Shown here: in pieces, positions 38,345 through 47,950 of the stretch
Numbering within the stretch: the stretch's first letter is position 1
Layout of the letters: each line of letters opens with the position of its first letter
Assembly (NCBI RefSeq): GCF_035503745.1
Contig: NZ_DATJTC010000011.1
Coordinates: forward strand, 261,587-325,586
Source: Dyella_B sp035503745
Lineage (GTDB): Bacteria > Pseudomonadota > Gammaproteobacteria > Xanthomonadales > Rhodanobacteraceae
Direction: 5' to 3'
Length of the DNA stretch: 64,000 bases
Notes under the pieces: generated by a model
The model's input: only the letters and a program-made list of their open reading frames with translations
What the model was told of the DNA's origin: nothing
Databases searched by the model: none
Made by a program: the position numbers and the translations under genes

Positions 38345-39255
38345 GGGCGGCGTGGCGCCTGCCGTGGCTGCTTGCGACCGCGCTGCTGCTGGCCGGATGC
38401 GGCGGCCACTCCGGCACGCGGGCGTCCTCGTCGTCTTCGTACGCGCGCAGCGGAAACTCCGGTAGCGGCGGTTTCCGCGACGACACCAACCTGCCGCAGA
38501 ACAGCCGTTATCGCAGCAACAGCGACAGCGTTCCCGACGGTCCGCCACCGGACGTCAGCAACCTGCCCGAGCCCGTGCCGAAGGTCGAGCCACGCTCGCT
38601 GTACGGCAACCGCTCGCCCTACACCGTGTTGGGCCACACGTATTGGGTGCTGCCCTCGGCGCGCGGCTACGACGAGCGCGGCATCGCCTCGTTCTACGGC
38701 AGCAAATTTCACGGCTACAAGACCTCGGACCTCGAGGACTACGACATGTACAAGTTCACCGCCGCAAGCAAGGTGCTGCCCTTGCCCAGCTACGCGCGCG
38801 TGACCAACCTGACCAATGGCAAAAGCGTGATCGTGCGCGTCAACGATCGCGGTCCGTTTCATGAGGATCGCGTGATCGACCTGTCCTACGCCGCCGCGGT
38901 GAAGATCGGCATCTGGCCCAAGGGCACGGGCCTGGTGGAAGTGCAGGGCATCGATCCGTCCGCGCCGCCCGAGCAGGCGGTTCCGCCGCCGCCGGTGGTG
39001 ACGGCCACGCCCGAGCATCCGCCGGGCATCTACCTGCAGGTTGGCGCGTTCAGCGACCCGGCCAACGCCGAGCGCGTCGCCGAGCAGTTGCGCGTGGCCA
39101 ATTTCGCTCCGGTGCAGGTGGTCGATGCCAACATAGGCGGCCGGCTCGTGCACCGGGTGAGGGTCGGGCCGCTGGCCGATGTGGACGCGGCCGACCGGGT
39201 CACCTCACAGATCGAACAAATGGGTCTGCCGCACCCGCAGGTCGCTGTAGACTGA
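38341..39255 (+). CDS. rlpA: Septal ring lytic transglycosylase RlpA (lipoprotein)
   Basis: A 304-residue outer-membrane lipoprotein. The lipobox is LLLAGC at the end of a short signal (MRAAWRLPWLLATALLLAGC). A Ser/Gly/Asn-rich linker leads to the double-psi beta-barrel domain with GIASFYGSKFHGYKTSD, TNLTNGKSVIVRVNDRGPF and DLSYAAAVKIG. A C-terminal SPOR domain (YLQVGAFSDPANAERVAEQL ... HRVRVGPLADVDAADRV) binds denuded septal glycan. The catalytic Asp of RlpA corresponds to the Asp in VNDRGPF. Confidence 0.95.
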   Translation: MRAAWRLPWLLATALLLAGCGGHSGTRASSSSSYARSGNSGSGGFRDDTNLPQNSRYRSNSDSVPDGPPPDVSNLPEPVPKVEPRSLYGNRSPYTVLGHTYWVLPSARGYDERGIASFYGSKFHGYKTSDLEDYDMYKFTAASKVLPLPSYARVTNLTNGKSVIVRVNDRGPFHEDRVIDLSYAAAVKIGIWPKGTGLVEVQGIDPSAPPEQAVPPPPVVTATPEHPPGIYLQVGAFSDPANAERVAEQLRVANFAPVQVVDANIGGRLVHRVRVGPLADVDAADRVTSQIEQMGLPHPQVAVD

Positions 39256-39320
39256 GCGTTTTCCAACCTGGCGGCGCCGCGTGTGCCGCGATCCAAGCAA
39301 AAAACGGATGTAAGACCACG

Positions 39321-40556
39321 ATGAATCTGTTCCGCCGCTCCCTGCATGTTCTTGCCGCTGCCAGCCTGGTGTTTGGCGCCAGCGCGATCGCCCAGCAGAA
39401 TCCGCTCCCGCCCAAGCCGGTGCCCAACCCGGTACCCTCGCCGGCGGCCGTGCAGGTGCCGGTGCCGCCACCGCCGGATGTGGACGGCAAGAGCTGGGTG
39501 CTGATGGATTACGCCACCGGCCAGATCCTCGCGTCCAAGGACGCGGACATGCGCGTGGTGCCGGCCTCGATCACCAAGGTGATGACCGACTATGTGATCT
39601 CCGCGCAGATCGCCTCGGGCAAGATCCATCTCACCGACCAGGTGCACATCAGCGAGCACGCCTGGCGCGCGGGTGGCGCGGGCACCGACGGTTCCACCAG
39701 CTTCCTGCAGCTCAACAGCGATGTACCGCTGAAGGACTTGCTGTACGGCATGATCATCCAGTCCGGCAACGATGCCGCGATCGCGCTGGCCGAGCATACC
39801 GCCGGTTCCGAAGAGACCTTCGCCAACCTCATGAATGCCTACGCCAAGCAGCTGGGCATGGTGAACAGCCACTTCGTCAATGCATCGGGCTATCCGGTCG
39901 ACAACCACTACACCACCGCGCACGACGTGGCCATCCTCACGCGCGCGCTGATCCACGATTACCCGGACGACTACGCGATCTCCGCCATCAAGGAGTTCCA
40001 GTGGAACGGCATCAAGCAGGGTAACCGCAACACGCTGCTGTGGCGCGATCCCAGCGTGGACGGCGTGAAAACCGGTCACACCGCCGAAGCCGGCTTCTGC
40101 CTGGACGCCTCGGCCAAGCGCGGCGACGAGCGCATGATCGCCATCGTGATGGGCGCCAGCAGCGAAAAAGCGCGCGCGGATTCGGCGATGGCGCTGCTCA
40201 ACTACGGTTTCCGCTTCTTCGAAACGCACAAGTTGTACGAAGCGGGCAAGGCGCTCGCCACGCCGCGCCTGTGGAAGGGCCAGGACGACCAGCTGCCGCT
40301 CGGCGTCGAACAGGACGTGCTGGTGACGGTGAAGACCGGCGACTACGGCAAGCTCAAGGCGACCATGGACATCCCCAACACCCTGATCGCGCCGTTCAAG
40401 AAGGGTCAGCAGGTGGGCACGCTGCATGTCACCGAAGATGGCCAGACCATCGAGGACGTGCCGCTGGTCGCGCTGAACGATGCGCCGCAGGGCGGTTTCT
40501 TCAAGCGCCTGTGGGACACCATCCTCTTGTGGTTCCACGGCAGCGGCAAAAAGTGA
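39321..40556 (+). CDS. dacA: D-alanyl-D-alanine carboxypeptidase (PBP5/6 type)
   Basis: Trims the terminal D-Ala from peptidoglycan stem peptides. It has 411 residues: a Sec signal (SLHVLAAASLVFGASAIAQ), a Pro-rich linker and a DD-peptidase domain with Ser83-I-T-Lys86 in VPASITKVM, SGN in IIQSGNDAAIAL and KTG in GVKTGHTAEAGFC. The PBP5 C-terminal beta domain follows, ending with an amphipathic helix (FFKRLWDTILLWFHGSGKK) for membrane attachment. The mature enzyme acts in the periplasm beside MltB and RlpA encoded just upstream. Confidence 0.96.
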   Translation: MNLFRRSLHVLAAASLVFGASAIAQQNPLPPKPVPNPVPSPAAVQVPVPPPPDVDGKSWVLMDYATGQILASKDADMRVVPASITKVMTDYVISAQIASGKIHLTDQVHISEHAWRAGGAGTDGSTSFLQLNSDVPLKDLLYGMIIQSGNDAAIALAEHTAGSEETFANLMNAYAKQLGMVNSHFVNASGYPVDNHYTTAHDVAILTRALIHDYPDDYAISAIKEFQWNGIKQGNRNTLLWRDPSVDGVKTGHTAEAGFCLDASAKRGDERMIAIVMGASSEKARADSAMALLNYGFRFFETHKLYEAGKALATPRLWKGQDDQLPLGVEQDVLVTVKTGDYGKLKATMDIPNTLIAPFKKGQQVGTLHVTEDGQTIEDVPLVALNDAPQGGFFKRLWDTILLWFHGSGKK

Positions 40557-40582
40557 TCGTTGAGGCAAGCGGAGTTAAGCCG

Positions 40583-40873
40583 ATGAAAGACCTGGGCGAC
40601 ATCAAGGCGCAGCAGGAAGGCCAGGGTTTCCAGTTTCCCGGCGAGTTCGAGATTACCGCGATGGGCAACGCCAGCGCTGACCTCAAGACCCGCGTGCCGC
40701 AACTGCTGGAGGGCATCGGCCTGCATGTGCTGCACGAAACCGTGCGGCACAAGCATTCACGCGAAGGTAACTTCCTCTCCGTCACCGTCAGCTTCCGCTG
40801 CCAGACGCGCGAGCAGTACGACCTGGCGCACAGCGTGCTGCGCGCCGATCCGGATATCCGTTTCACTTTGTGA
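40583..40873 (+). CDS. ybeD: YbeD-family protein (DUF493)
   Basis: A 96-residue cytoplasmic protein of the YbeD/DUF493 family with an ACT-like ferredoxin fold. Recognisable parts are FQFPGEFEITAMGNA and HSREGNFLSVTVSFRCQTREQ. The start at 40583 has GGAG 8 bases upstream. Its position between dacA and lipB is the same as in E. coli. A link to lipoate metabolism has been suggested from that synteny, but the function is not proven. Confidence 0.92.
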   Translation: MKDLGDIKAQQEGQGFQFPGEFEITAMGNASADLKTRVPQLLEGIGLHVLHETVRHKHSREGNFLSVTVSFRCQTREQYDLAHSVLRADPDIRFTL

Positions 40874-40922
40874 AGCGCGGCGTCGCCTTTCCCCTGCCAG
40901 GGCAATGCCGGGGCGAGTTTTT

Positions 40923-40947
40923 CCCGCTCTCCCATGGGGGGAGCGGG
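40923..40947. repeat. GC-rich palindromic repeat, copy 2
   Basis: CCCGCTC (40923-40929) pairs with GAGCGGG (40941-40947), with CCC/GGG continuing inwards. It sits between ybeD and lipB and resembles the cores of the elements at 7350 and 56206. There is no T-run, so it is probably not a terminator. Confidence 0.6.
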
Positions 40948-41031
40948 AGCGCAAGCCAAGGACTTCCGTCACTTGCAAGCTCCCGGGCCCGGCCACAGAT
41001 TGGGCTCCATTCCCATGCAGGCTAGCGATCC

Positions 41032-41700
41032 ATGTCCCCACCGCTGAAAATTCGCCGCCTGGGCCGCCAGCCTTACGCGCCGGTCTGGCAGGCGATGAGC
41101 GCCTTCACCGACAACCGTACCGCCGCGACCGTCGACGAATTGTGGCTGCTTGAGCACGACCCGGTCTTCACCCTGGGGCAGGCCGGCAAGATGGAGCACG
41201 TCTTGGCGCCCGGTGAGATTCCCGTGCTGCCGGTGGATCGCGGCGGCCAGGTGACCTATCACGGACCCGGCCAGATCGTGGCCTATCCGCTGATCGACCT
41301 GCGTCGCGCGGGCGTGGGCGTGCGCGAGCTGGTGTGCCGCATCGAGCAGGCCATCATCGATACGCTGGCGCATTGGAACATCCAGGCCGTACGCCGCGAA
41401 GGCGCCCCGGGCGTGTACGTGGCCGACGCCAAGGTGGCGGCGCTGGGCCTGCGCGTGCGGCGCGGCTGCAGCTTCCACGGCCTGGCCTTCAACGTGAACA
41501 TGAACCTGGAACCGTTCCATCGCATAAATCCTTGTGGCTACAAGGATCTGGCCGTCACGCAGGTGCTAGACTTGGGCGGTCCGTCGCGGCTGTCGGACGT
41601 TGAGGATGTGCTGATCGGTGAGTTCTGCCGGCAGTTCGACTTTGGCGCCGAACCGGCTGCTCCCATCATTCCCGAACTACCCGCTCGCGTGGCGGTCTGA
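41032..41700 (+). CDS. lipB: Octanoyl-[ACP]:protein N-octanoyltransferase
   Basis: Moves octanoyl groups from acyl carrier protein to lipoyl domains, the first step of lipoate synthesis. It has 222 residues. Key motifs are RGGQVTYHGPGQIVAYPL, KVAALGLRVRRGCSFHGLAF and the active-site Cys168 in INPCGYKDLAVTQ with the catalytic Lys next to it. It lies directly before lipA with an 8-bp gap, so both steps of the pathway are coupled. Confidence 0.96.
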   Translation: MSPPLKIRRLGRQPYAPVWQAMSAFTDNRTAATVDELWLLEHDPVFTLGQAGKMEHVLAPGEIPVLPVDRGGQVTYHGPGQIVAYPLIDLRRAGVGVRELVCRIEQAIIDTLAHWNIQAVRREGAPGVYVADAKVAALGLRVRRGCSFHGLAFNVNMNLEPFHRINPCGYKDLAVTQVLDLGGPSRLSDVEDVLIGEFCRQFDFGAEPAAPIIPELPARVAV

Positions 41701-41708
41701 CTTTTTAC

Positions 41709-42719
41709 ATGAGCGATACGACCGCTTCACCCACCAAGACCATTCCGATCAGCGTCGTCAGCGGCACGCCGGTTGCCGAGAAGCAATTGGGCAACGACAA
41801 GATCGCGCTCAACCGTGCCGGCTTCGACGCCACCACACCCACGCTGCGCAAGCCGAGCTGGATCCGCGTGCGCCTGCCGCAAGGCAATGCCGTGCAGCAG
41901 CTCAAGGCGCGCCTGCGCGAGAACGCGCTGGTGACGGTGTGCGAGGAGGCCTCCTGCCCCAACATCCACGAGTGCTTCAGCAAGGGCACCGCCACCTTCA
42001 TGATCCTCGGCGACGTGTGCACGCGCCGCTGCTCGTTCTGCGACGTCGCGCACGGCCGTCCCGCCGCGCCCGATCCGCTGGAGCCGGCGCGCCTGGCCGA
42101 GACCATTCGCGACATGCGCCTGAAGTACGTGGTGATCACCTCGGTCGATCGCGACGATCTGCGTGACGGTGGCGCCGAACACTTCGCCGCGTGCATCCGC
42201 GCCGTGCGCCACGCCAGCCCCAGCATCCGCATCGAAATCCTCACCCCGGATTTCCGCGGCAAGGGCCGCATGGAGCGCGCGCTGGAAGTGCTGAAAGAAT
42301 TCCCGCCGGACGTGTTCAATCACAACCTGGAAACCGTGCCGCACCTGTATCGCGAAGTGCGTCCCGGCGCCGACTACCAGTGGTCGCTGGACCTGCTCAA
42401 GCGCTTCAAGGCGCAGCATCCGGAGGTACCAACCAAGTCCGGCATCATGCTCGGCCTGGGCGAAACCTTCGAACAGGTGATCGAAACCATGCGCGACCTG
42501 CGCGCGCACGACGTGGACATGATCACCATCGGCCAATACTTGCAGCCCACGCCGCACCATCATCCGGTCGTCCGCTACTGGACGCCCGATGAGTTCGACG
42601 CCCTGCGCGTGGCCGGCGAAGCGATGGGTTTCCATCACGTCGCCTCCGGCCCGCTTGTCCGTTCTTCCTACCATGCCGACCAGCAGGCGCACGCCGCTGG
42701 TGTCGCCGAGCACGCCTGA
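41709..42719 (+). CDS. lipA: Lipoyl synthase (radical SAM)
   Basis: Inserts two sulfurs into octanoyl groups on lipoyl domains. It has 336 residues. Both iron-sulfur clusters are intact: the auxiliary cluster Cys78, Cys83 and Cys89 (VCEEASCPNIHECF), and the radical SAM cluster Cys104, Cys108 and Cys111 (GDVCTRRCSFCDVA). The C-terminal GPLVRSSYHADQQ gives the conserved Arg-Ser-Ser ligand of the auxiliary cluster. Its stop overlaps the prc start by one base. Confidence 0.97.
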   Translation: MSDTTASPTKTIPISVVSGTPVAEKQLGNDKIALNRAGFDATTPTLRKPSWIRVRLPQGNAVQQLKARLRENALVTVCEEASCPNIHECFSKGTATFMILGDVCTRRCSFCDVAHGRPAAPDPLEPARLAETIRDMRLKYVVITSVDRDDLRDGGAEHFAACIRAVRHASPSIRIEILTPDFRGKGRMERALEVLKEFPPDVFNHNLETVPHLYREVRPGADYQWSLDLLKRFKAQHPEVPTKSGIMLGLGETFEQVIETMRDLRAHDVDMITIGQYLQPTPHHHPVVRYWTPDEFDALRVAGEAMGFHHVASGPLVRSSYHADQQAHAAGVAEHA

Positions 42720-45052
42720 TGAGAAAGCACGCCATGATCTTTCGTCCCCTGCTCGCCTTGCTGATGGCGCTCAGCGTCACCGTCACCGCGTCGGCGCAAT
42801 CGGCCGCCGACATGGGGGCTACCAAGCCGCGCAAGGAATCCACGCTGCCCCTGCAACCGACCCAGAACGAAGCGGATGCGGCACTGCTCTCGGCGCGCTT
42901 CCTGACCCGCTTCCACTACGACGCGCAGCCGCTCGACGATGCGATGTCGCAGAAGATCTACACGCTGTACTTCAAGCTGCTGGACGGGGAGAAGGTGTTC
43001 TTCACGCAGCAGGACATGGCGAACTTCGCCAAGTACAAGGACAAGCTCGACGACGCGATCTGGAACCGCGACCTGTCCGCGCCGTTCGATATTTTCAACC
43101 AGTACATCCTGCGCGCGGTCGACCGCATGAACTACGCGCGCAGCCTGCTCAAGCAGGGCTTCGACTTCAACACCAACGAAACCTACACCATCGATCGCAA
43201 GAACGCCGACTGGCCCAAGGACCAGGCCGAGCTGAACGACCTGTGGCGCAAGCGCACCATGAACGACTGGCTGCGCCTGAAACTCGCCGGCAAGAGCGAC
43301 GATGAGATCCGCAAGACGCTGGACAAGCGCTACAGCAATTACATCGCCCGCGTGCGGCAGCTGGACAGCGAAGACGCCTTCCAGACCTTCATGACCGCCT
43401 ATGCCAACTCCACCGATCCGCATACCGATTACCTCGGGCCGCGCGACGCGGAGAACTTCGACATCCAGATGAAGCTTTCGCTGGAAGGCATCGGTGCGCA
43501 GCTGCAGGCGCGCGACGACTACACCCAGATCGCTTCGCTGGTGCCCGCCAGCCCCGCCATCAAGTCCGGCAAGCTGCACGTGGGCGATACCGTGCTGGGC
43601 GTGGGCCAGGGCGAAACCGGTCCGATCGTGGACGTGGTCGGCTGGCGCCTGGACGACGTGGTCAACCTGATCCGCGGCAAGAAAGACACCATCGTGCGTC
43701 TTGAAGTGGCGCCGGCCGATCAGGGGCCGGACGGCAAGCACATCTTGGTCACGCTGGTGCGCAAGAAGATCAACATCGAAGAGCAGGCCGCCAAGTCCAA
43801 GATCATCGACATCAACGAAGACGGCGTGGATCGCAAGATCGGCGTGATCGAACTGCCGATCTTCTACTCCGATTTCGGCGCACGCAGCGAAGGCGACAAG
43901 GACTTCAAGAGCGCCAGCCGCGACGTGGCCAAGCTGCTGGGCGAACTGAAAGCCAAGGGCGTGCAGGGCGTGGTGGTCGACCTGCGCAACAACGGCGGCG
44001 GCTCGCTGTATGAAGCCAACGAACTCACCGGCCTGTTCATCGACCAGGGCCCGGCGGTGCAGGTGCGCGATGCGCGCGGTGTCGTGCAAGCGCAGGGCAA
44101 GGACGAATTCTCGCCGATGACCTGGAGCGGGCCGATGGCGGTGCTGGTCAACCGTGGCACGGCCTCGGCGTCGGAGATCTTCTCCGCCGCGATCCAGGAC
44201 TACGGCCGCGGCCTGATCATCGGTTCGCCGACCTTCGGCAAGGGCACCGTGCAGACCTTGATCGACCTGGACAAGCTGGTCTCCGATGCCGGCGCCAACG
44301 GCAAGCCCAACTTCGGCGCGCTGAAGATGACCATCCAGGAATTCTTCCGCATCAACGGCGGCTCGACCCAGTTGAAGGGCGTCACCCCCGACATCCTGTT
44401 TCCCAGCAATGGCGACGACAAGGATTTCGGCGAATCGACCTACGACAACGCGCTGCCGTGGACGCAGATCGCGCCGGCCGACTACAAGCCGGTGGCCGAC
44501 ATGAAAGCCTACCTGCCTCAGCTTGAGCAATTGCACGAAGCGCGCGACGCCAAGTCGCCTGCGTGGCAGTTGATGCTGGATGAGCTGGCCGCGTACAAGA
44601 AGCTCAGCGACCGTACCACTGTCTCGCTCAACTTCGCCCAGCGCGAAGCCGAGCGCAAGCAACTGGACGCGATGCAAGCGGAATTCCGCGCGCGCCACAA
44701 GGCAATCGATGGCAACGACGCCGCCGAGGTGGATGCCGACGACCAGCTCGACGATGGTCTCAACGCCAACGAGCGCAGCCTCAAGAGCGAGTTGAAGGAA
44801 CAGGCCGACGCCAAGAAGGCGCCCGATCCGCAATTGCAGGAGACCGCGCACGTGCTCTACGACGCGATCGGCCTGATCGACAGCAACCCGAAGCTGGCCA
44901 AGGAAGTGCTGCCCTACGGCGGCAAGGAAGGCTACGGCCCCACCGTGGCGGCAGTGGGAGGCACCTCGACGCTGCCGACGCAGACGCAGAATGGCGCCAG
45001 CCAGTCGGGCGGCGGCTCGGTGGCCCCGGCGGCGTCGAGCAGCACGCACTGA
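42719..45052 (+). CDS. prc: Carboxy-terminal (tail-specific) processing protease
   Basis: A periplasmic Prc/Tsp-type serine protease of 777 residues. A Sec signal (LLALLMALSVTVTASAQS) precedes the N-terminal helical domain. The PDZ domain (IASLVPASPAIKSGKLHVGD) comes next, then the protease core with GVVVDLRNNGGGSLYEA, the nucleophile Ser in NRGTASASEIFS and the general-base Lys in SPTFGKGTVQT. A helical domain follows. The last 35 residues are Gly/Ser/Thr-rich. The ATG at 42719 overlaps the lipA stop; a second ATG at 42734 is also possible. In E. coli, Prc controls peptidoglycan hydrolases, which fits its place after the cell-wall genes. Confidence 0.95.
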   Translation: MRKHAMIFRPLLALLMALSVTVTASAQSAADMGATKPRKESTLPLQPTQNEADAALLSARFLTRFHYDAQPLDDAMSQKIYTLYFKLLDGEKVFFTQQDMANFAKYKDKLDDAIWNRDLSAPFDIFNQYILRAVDRMNYARSLLKQGFDFNTNETYTIDRKNADWPKDQAELNDLWRKRTMNDWLRLKLAGKSDDEIRKTLDKRYSNYIARVRQLDSEDAFQTFMTAYANSTDPHTDYLGPRDAENFDIQMKLSLEGIGAQLQARDDYTQIASLVPASPAIKSGKLHVGDTVLGVGQGETGPIVDVVGWRLDDVVNLIRGKKDTIVRLEVAPADQGPDGKHILVTLVRKKINIEEQAAKSKIIDINEDGVDRKIGVIELPIFYSDFGARSEGDKDFKSASRDVAKLLGELKAKGVQGVVVDLRNNGGGSLYEANELTGLFIDQGPAVQVRDARGVVQAQGKDEFSPMTWSGPMAVLVNRGTASASEIFSAAIQDYGRGLIIGSPTFGKGTVQTLIDLDKLVSDAGANGKPNFGALKMTIQEFFRINGGSTQLKGVTPDILFPSNGDDKDFGESTYDNALPWTQIAPADYKPVADMKAYLPQLEQLHEARDAKSPAWQLMLDELAAYKKLSDRTTVSLNFAQREAERKQLDAMQAEFRARHKAIDGNDAAEVDADDQLDDGLNANERSLKSELKEQADAKKAPDPQLQETAHVLYDAIGLIDSNPKLAKEVLPYGGKEGYGPTVAAVGGTSTLPTQTQNGASQSGGGSVAPAASSSTH

Positions 45053-45079
45053 GCGGTTTAGGCAGGTCGAACCCAAAAA

Positions 45080-45105
45080 GCAGCGCTTGGGCGCTGCTTT
45101 TTTTT
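45080..45105 (+). terminator. Rho-independent terminator of the cell-wall/lipoate cluster
   Basis: The stem GCAGCGC (45080-45086) pairs with GCGCTGC (45091-45097) around a 4-base loop, followed by eight T. It is the first strong terminator after the mreB promoter at 31444. Confidence 0.92.
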
Positions 45106-45382
45106 GGGACGACTCGCGGCCGTGCCGCGCGGATGTGTCGCTGTGTCTTGAAGCCCCCCCATCACTCCAGCGGGTGCCGTCCGATCAAGCGATAGCGTTG
45201 TCCGGACCTGCCACGGTGCCTCGTGGCGGCATCAAAAACCGGTGCACGGGATGGCGGGCTGTGCCGGAATGACGGAGCTTCTCGGTCAAAGGGTGATGCC
45301 CGCGCACCTTTCGAACGAGTGGATGCCCGGCAACTTTCGCGCGAGGATGCAGCAACATCTCCTGCTGCAGGAGCCATCCGGC
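45106..45382. other. Intergenic region between prc terminator and DUF4126 gene
   Basis: About 280 bp. The DUF4126 reading frame is open through the last 140 bases with several ATG codons, but none before 45383 has a binding site or fits the hydrophobic start of the family. I see no other gene here. Confidence 0.5.
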
Positions 45383-46003
45383 ATGAACCTCCTACCCAAC
45401 CTCGCCCTCGCCGGCGGCCTGGCCTGGGCCAGCGGCATCCGCCTGTATGCCACTTTGTTCCTGGCCGGCATGCTGGGGCGGCTGGGCTACGTGAGTTTGC
45501 CGCCGGGCCTGGAGGTACTCAGCCACAACGGGGTGTTGATCGTGTCGGGCGTGCTGACGCTGGGCGAATTTCTTGCCGACAAGATTCCAGTGTTCGACAG
45601 CGTGTGGGATGGGATCCACACCTTCATCCGCATCCCCGCCGGCACGCTGCTGGCGTGGGGCGTGTTCAAGAACTCCCCTGCCGACGTGCAGTTCGCCGCG
45701 GCCTTGCTGGGCGGCGCCATCGTCACGGGCACGCATCTGGCCAAGTCCGGCGGGCGCGCCTTGATCAACACCTCGCCGGAGCCGGTCAGCAATTGGAGCG
45801 CGAGCGCGGGCGAAGATCTTTCGATGCTCGGCATCCTTTATCTCACGTGGCAGCACCCGCTGGCGCTGTTGATCGCACTGGCGCTGTTCCTGTTGCTGCT
45901 GTGCTGGTGGCTGCCGAAGATCGTGCGCGGCCTGCGCATGATCTTCGGGCAGCTTGGCAAGGTTAGGGCGAAGTGGTCCGGTCCGGTTAAGCCAGGGCCC
46001 TAG
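45383..46003 (+). CDS. DUF4126 integral membrane protein
   Basis: A 206-residue polytopic inner-membrane protein. It starts within its first hydrophobic helix (MNLLPNLALAGGLAWASGI), and DUF4126-type motifs include ASGIRLYATLFLAGMLGRLG and GEFLADKIPVFDSVWD. About five helices are expected. The ATG at 45383 has AGGAG 9 bases upstream. The stop overlaps that of the convergent M1 peptidase by a few bases. The function of the family is unknown. Confidence 0.85.
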   Translation: MNLLPNLALAGGLAWASGIRLYATLFLAGMLGRLGYVSLPPGLEVLSHNGVLIVSGVLTLGEFLADKIPVFDSVWDGIHTFIRIPAGTLLAWGVFKNSPADVQFAAALLGGAIVTGTHLAKSGGRALINTSPEPVSNWSASAGEDLSMLGILYLTWQHPLALLIALALFLLLLCWWLPKIVRGLRMIFGQLGKVRAKWSGPVKPGP

Positions 46004-47745
46004 TCATCGCCGCCTTTTCGCTTGCCGTTTGCGCGTTGCTGCTGCATCCACTGCTGGAATTCGTTGACCCGCTCTTCGTCGCGCAGCAGTTTCGAATGCG
46101 GATCGACCACCACCAGCGCATCGGCCGGGACGGTGATGCTGCCGGTGCCGTGGTCCATCGGCACCGTGTGCAGTGTTTCGCCCACCTGCAGCTCCACCGG
46201 CATCGGGAAGGGCAGGTTGTTCGGTGCGATCCAGCGCAGGTTGAGCGTGTTGCCTTGCCGGGTGACGTCCAGCTTCGGCAACGCGGCCTGATACAGGTAC
46301 ACGTTGAAGAACCAGCTCAGGTCGCGGCCGGTCACCTTGTTGACGATGGCGATGAAATCGCGCGAGGAAGCGTAACGGGGCTCGAAATTGCCCGGCTTCG
46401 GATCGGGGCGTCCATACACCAGCAGGCGTACGCTGTCGAAGAAGGCGCGGTCGCCGATCAATGCGCGCAGCGAGTGCAGCATCAGCGCGCCCTTGTTGTA
46501 GATGTCCTGGCCCGGCCCGGTGACGTCGTCGTAGACCGCCGCCTCGACCTGGCTCTTGCCCGACACCAGCGGATGGCGGTTGTGCAGGCTCATGCGCAGG
46601 TTGTGCAGCCAGCTGTAATAGCCGATGTCGCCGCTGATCGACCAGGCATAGAACGGCTGCATGTAGGTGGCAAAGGCCTCGTGCAGCCACATGTCGTCCC
46701 AGTCGGCGTTGGTCATCTGGTTGCCGAACCATTCGTGCGCGAATTCGTGTTGCAGCAGCCAGTCGAAGCCGTTGCCGTCCTTGGCGTAGTGGTTGCCGTA
46801 GGCATTGATGGTCTGGTGTTCCATGCCTAAGTAGGGCGTTTCCACCACGCCCATTTTTTCGTCGCCGAACGGATAAGGGCCGATATACGCCTCGTTGAAA
46901 GCCAGCATGCGCGAGAACTGGGCGAACAAGGCCTTGGCCTGTGCGTCTTCGCCGTCCAGGTACCAATACTGCAGCGGGATCGTGTTGCCGTAGCGGCTGT
47001 GGTATTGGCCGGTGAGTTCCTTGTACGGACCGACGTTGATCGAAATGGCATACGTGGTGGGGTGCTTGGCGCGCCAGTGATAGGTGCGCTTGTCGCCCTC
47101 GTCGCTCACGCCGATCAGCACGCCGTTGCCGGGCGCGACCAGCGGCTTGGGTACGGTCACGTACAGATCGACCAGATCCGGCTTGCCTTGCGGATGATCG
47201 ATGCATGGCCAGAACAGGTCGCAGCCCTCGCCCTCGACCGCGCTGCCCACCCAGGGCTGTCCGTCGGGAGTGTGGCTCCAGACAAAGCCGCCATCCCACG
47301 GCGCCCTCTTGGCTACGTGCGGACGCCCCGCGTAATGCACCGTGGCCGAGACTTTGTCGCCGCTCGCCAGCACGTGCGGCAGTTGGATACGCAGGCGCCC
47401 TTGGGGATTGCTCCAGTCCTTGGCCTGGATTGGCTTGCCGTCCACTTCGATGGCGCTGATCGGCAGGTTGCGATCCAGGTCCAGCAACAGCACGTCGGTG
47501 GCTGCGCGCGCGGTGAAGGTCAGCGTGGCGCTCGCGTCGATGCTCTGCGTGGACGGATCGACGGCGATATGCAGTTCCGCATGATCGAAATGCACGCGCT
47601 TCTGTTCGGCGGGCATGGTGCCGCCGGAGTTTTCCGTCAGCGTGGTCAGCGGTGGCTGCTGGGGCAGGGCGGTGGCGTCGGCGGCATGGCCGCTCAGGCT
47701 GAACACCAGGCAGGCGGCGAGCAGGGTGGGGCGCAGGGTGTGCAT
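46000..47745 (-). CDS. Exported M1-family zinc aminopeptidase
   Basis: A gluzincin aminopeptidase of 581 residues. The ATG at 47745 (rather than 47751) leaves the SD sequence AAGGA at a proper distance, and a Sec signal follows (LRPTLLAACLVFSLSGHAAD), so it acts in the periplasm or outside. The zinc site is complete: HEFAHEWFGN and the downstream Glu in WLHEAFATYM. The exopeptidase motif reads LGMEHQT in place of the usual GxMEN, with His where Asn is common. The N-terminal beta-sandwich and the catalytic domain are present, but the large C-terminal helical domain of PepN is missing, as in many secreted relatives. Confidence 0.92.
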   Translation of the reverse strand: MHTLRPTLLAACLVFSLSGHAADATALPQQPPLTTLTENSGGTMPAEQKRVHFDHAELHIAVDPSTQSIDASATLTFTARAATDVLLLDLDRNLPISAIEVDGKPIQAKDWSNPQGRLRIQLPHVLASGDKVSATVHYAGRPHVAKRAPWDGGFVWSHTPDGQPWVGSAVEGEGCDLFWPCIDHPQGKPDLVDLYVTVPKPLVAPGNGVLIGVSDEGDKRTYHWRAKHPTTYAISINVGPYKELTGQYHSRYGNTIPLQYWYLDGEDAQAKALFAQFSRMLAFNEAYIGPYPFGDEKMGVVETPYLGMEHQTINAYGNHYAKDGNGFDWLLQHEFAHEWFGNQMTNADWDDMWLHEAFATYMQPFYAWSISGDIGYYSWLHNLRMSLHNRHPLVSGKSQVEAAVYDDVTGPGQDIYNKGALMLHSLRALIGDRAFFDSVRLLVYGRPDPKPGNFEPRYASSRDFIAIVNKVTGRDLSWFFNVYLYQAALPKLDVTRQGNTLNLRWIAPNNLPFPMPVELQVGETLHTVPMDHGTGSITVPADALVVVDPHSKLLRDEERVNEFQQWMQQQRANGKRKGGDD

Positions 47746-47950
47746 GGACATCCTTCGTGGCCGTGGAAACTCCGGCATCCTGACAGTTTCCGGCAAGCCC
47801 TGACAAAGCCGAAAGTCATGGCATGGCCGAAGGCGACCGGCGACGTTGCGTCGCTGCCGCTTTCGCAAGGCAGGAAGAGATCCGGAGGGATTTTGCGTGC
47901 GGCCCGGCCCTTCCCGCTGCACGCAGGGCAGGGCCTTGATACGGCGCGTT

